From assembly GCA_018715425.1 (NCBI GenBank), contig DVLR01000154.1, positions 1 to 6,107 of the forward strand: a stretch of 6,107 bases of DNA, read 5' to 3'. Origin of the DNA: Candidatus Merdenecus merdavium. GTDB lineage: Bacteria; Bacillota; Clostridia; Lachnospirales; Lachnospiraceae. Positions 4,706 to 6,107 of this stretch are shown one piece after another. A model generated the notes under the pieces. The model worked only from the letters and a program-made list of their open reading frames with translations, was not told the DNA's origin and ran no database searches. Position 1 is the stretch's first letter. Each line of letters opens with the position of its first letter. The position numbers were made by a program, and so were the translations under genes.

Positions 4706-6107
4706 TTATCTAAAATCTTTCTCGTAAAGAATAATTCTATCTTCTTTATCGTATCGTCTATTCAGCAAGATTCGACCTAACTTAGTAATTCCAAATCTGT
4801 TTGATCGCTTAATTGCTCTATCTATAATCCCTTTTACTACAGCTACTGTAACTGGCTCTTTTTCCGATTGGGATTCTCCGATCTCGTTATACAAGGCCAG
4901 AATTCCCATATCATCAATTTTATAATCCAATTCTTTCACGTAGGATTTACCAAAGGATACCAGCTCATCATTTGTGAAAATAGGTATATTAATTGTGCAA
5001 GTAAACTTCTCGTTTAGGTCGGGATGATCTGCTAGAAGCTTTCTCATTCGTACCTTCTCGTCTTCAATTAAAACAATAAGGCCATTGGTTTTAAACTCCA
5101 TTGCTTGTGAGAGTTCATTTGCTGTACTTTCATTTAGCATTCCACCTCTTTGAATAACTAAGGCGTCTTCATTCATTTTTCCAATGAGGGCTGCAACATT
5201 CCCATTATTTAAATCCGATGCATCTATTGTTTTAATCTTAATGTTATCCATACCACGATCTTTTCCAACCGCTTCGAGGAATCGCAATGCAAGTACTGTT
5301 TTACCTGTTCCGTGCTCACCTAAAACAATAATATTACCTGTTCTGGAGGTTTTATCCTGTAGGTCGCATTTCCTCATACATGCCAGACCTCTTGCTAATT
5401 GCTTTGTCATTCCCTGAACGGGAGCAAAATAGGAGAACGTGCTTTTTTGCTCTTCCGTTAGATCCAAATCCTCTTCGTCATTTGATTCTTCTAATGGCTT
5501 TTCTTCTATTGGTTTTTTTTCTTCAGAAGCTACTACTGGATCCATGACTATTTCTTCATCATCTTTCCTCTTAGCCACTTCATCTAAATCCATATCTGTT
5601 TCGTCGGACCACACTTCATTAGCTTGTTCTTTTTGTGATTTATCTATATCTTTTAGCAAATTTTCTAAAGCATTTTCCAGTGTTTCTTCAATTTGACCCA
5701 ATGAATCTAATTCTTCAATATCTTCTTTTATTTTTAAAACTTCTTCATCTATTTCGCCTATTTCTTCGGTTTCGTCCAGTTCATCTAGATCAAGATTACT
5801 CTCTTCCTCTAAGCTCTCTTCAGAATCCTCTAAAACATCCTCATCATCTAAACTTTCTTCAGAATCCTCTAAAACATCCTCATCATTTAAGCTCTCTTCA
5901 AAATCCTCTAAAGCATCCTCATCATCTAAACTTTCTTTAGAATCCTCTGAAACATCCTCTTGACTATCTGACTCATCACGATCAGAATCCTGAGGTAAAT
6001 ACTCATTAAGAGCAGCCTCTAAAGCGCTTGAAAGATCAAATTCAGGCTCAATCTCCACGCTTTCTTCCGCTTCTATTTTCGCTTGCTGTTCCGCCTCTAA
6101 TCTTGCT
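4706..6107 (-). CDS. Acidic-repeat protein with SpoVK/CbxX-like degenerate AAA domain, 5' end outside window
   Basis: I do not recognise a named gene. The frame is open to the right edge, and 466 residues are visible (numbered from the first full codon at 6106). A GTG at 6058 could start a 450-residue form but has no ribosome binding site, and the frame continues upstream as an Ala/Glu-rich helix. Residues 1-220 are extremely rich in Asp, Glu and Ser, with 13-residue tandem repeats around 57-95. Residues about 223-440 resemble SpoVK/CbxX AAA domains: Walker A GEHGTGKT (263-270), then SQAME..., a beta strand GLIVLIE, HPDLNEKF, and INIPIFTNDEL, in the same order as in SpoVK. The canonical FIDEA Walker B reads LVIQRGG (316-322), the S-R-F arginine position reads EKF (366-368), and the sensor-2 G-R reads V-A. 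The C-terminal tail is basic. No membrane segment is visible. It ends at a strong terminator, so it is the last gene of its unit. Function unknown; a regulatory or scaffold nucleotide-binding protein is an inference. Confidence 0.72.
   Translation of the reverse strand, partial: ARLEAEQQAKIEAEESVEIEPEFDLSSALEAALNEYLPQDSDRDESDSQEDVSEDSKESLDDEDALEDFEESLNDEDVLEDSEESLDDEDVLEDSEESLEEESNLDLDELDETEEIGEIDEEVLKIKEDIEELDSLGQIEETLENALENLLKDIDKSQKEQANEVWSDETDMDLDEVAKRKDDEEIVMDPVVASEEKKPIEEKPLEESNDEEDLDLTEEQKSTFSYFAPVQGMTKQLARGLACMRKCDLQDKTSRTGNIIVLGEHGTGKTVLALRFLEAVGKDRGMDNIKIKTIDASDLNNGNVAALIGKMNEDALVIQRGGMLNESTANELSQAMEFKTNGLIVLIEDEKVRMRKLLADHPDLNEKFTCTINIPIFTNDELVSFGKSYVKELDYKIDDMGILALYNEIGESQSEKEPVTVAVVKGIIDRAIKRSNRFGITKLGRILLNRRYDKEDRIILYEKDFR
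5823..5959. repeat. 39-bp in-frame tandem repeat, three full copies plus a partial
   Basis: Units at 5823-5861, 5862-5900 and 5901-5939 differ at only a few positions each, and a fourth partial copy occupies 5940-5959. On the other side, bases before 5823 match the tail of the unit (aagctctcttca). Each unit encodes 13 residues of the pattern EESL(D/N)DEDVLEDS on the minus strand. The 39-base length keeps the frame, so copy number could change without breaking the protein. Confidence 0.9.

Noticed and set aside
5184..5940. Three plus-strand open frames opposite the AAA-domain gene
   Set aside because: Their serine-, leucine- and histidine-rich low-complexity translations are mirror images of the acidic repeats and AAA coding sequence, with no independent support.
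5823..5959. Spaced-repeat array resembling CRISPR
   Set aside because: The 39-bp units are directly adjacent with no spacers, lie in frame inside a coding region, and there are no cas genes.
6056..6058. GTG as start of the AAA-domain gene
   Set aside because: The frame stays open to the window edge with the same Ala/Glu-rich composition, and no ribosome binding site precedes the GTG, so the true start is probably outside.

Overview
The window looks like a piece of chromosome from an AT-rich, Gram-positive, endospore-forming Clostridia-type bacterium, possibly of the Lachnospirales group. The reasons are a bofA homologue (the pro-sigma-K processing regulator), a yaaL-family gene, strong purine-rich ribosome binding sites and the character of the proteins. 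I see no mobile element, RNA gene or CRISPR array. No species can be named from the sequence alone.

Layout from left to right. The minus strand at 1-447 carries most of a short A24-type (TadV/CpaA-like) prepilin peptidase that runs off the left edge. A 306-base gap (448-753) follows, holding a near-consensus sigma-A promoter for the peptidase and a perfect 19-bp inverted repeat. Next is bofA (minus, 754-1026). It stands head to head with a yaaL/DUF2508 gene (plus, 1240-1449), and the two share a 213-base regulatory gap. yaaL converges on a two-gene carbohydrate operon, with a long symmetric hairpin between the two transcription units. The operon reads leftward: glgB (glycogen branching enzyme) then galM (aldose 1-epimerase), 26-32 bases apart depending on the galM start. 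Its probable promoter is an extended -10 just behind a strong intrinsic terminator (4663-4701). That terminator closes the last gene, a minus-strand ORF entering from the right edge (4706-6107). It encodes a very acidic N-terminal region with 13-residue repeats, followed by a SpoVK/CbxX-like AAA domain.

How the genes relate. glgB and galM form a plausible alpha-glucan/hexose metabolism unit. bofA and yaaL are neighbours in many Firmicutes (recR-yaaL-bofA in Bacillus subtilis), but here they are divergent and recR is not in view. The prepilin peptidase probably belongs to a pilus or pseudopilus export locus beyond the left edge.

The most unusual item is the AAA protein. It keeps a perfect Walker A, but by my alignment from memory it lacks the Walker B acidic pair, the arginine-finger position and the sensor-2 arginine. 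This suggests a nucleotide-binding but poorly hydrolysing AAA protein behind a repetitive acidic region of roughly 200 residues.
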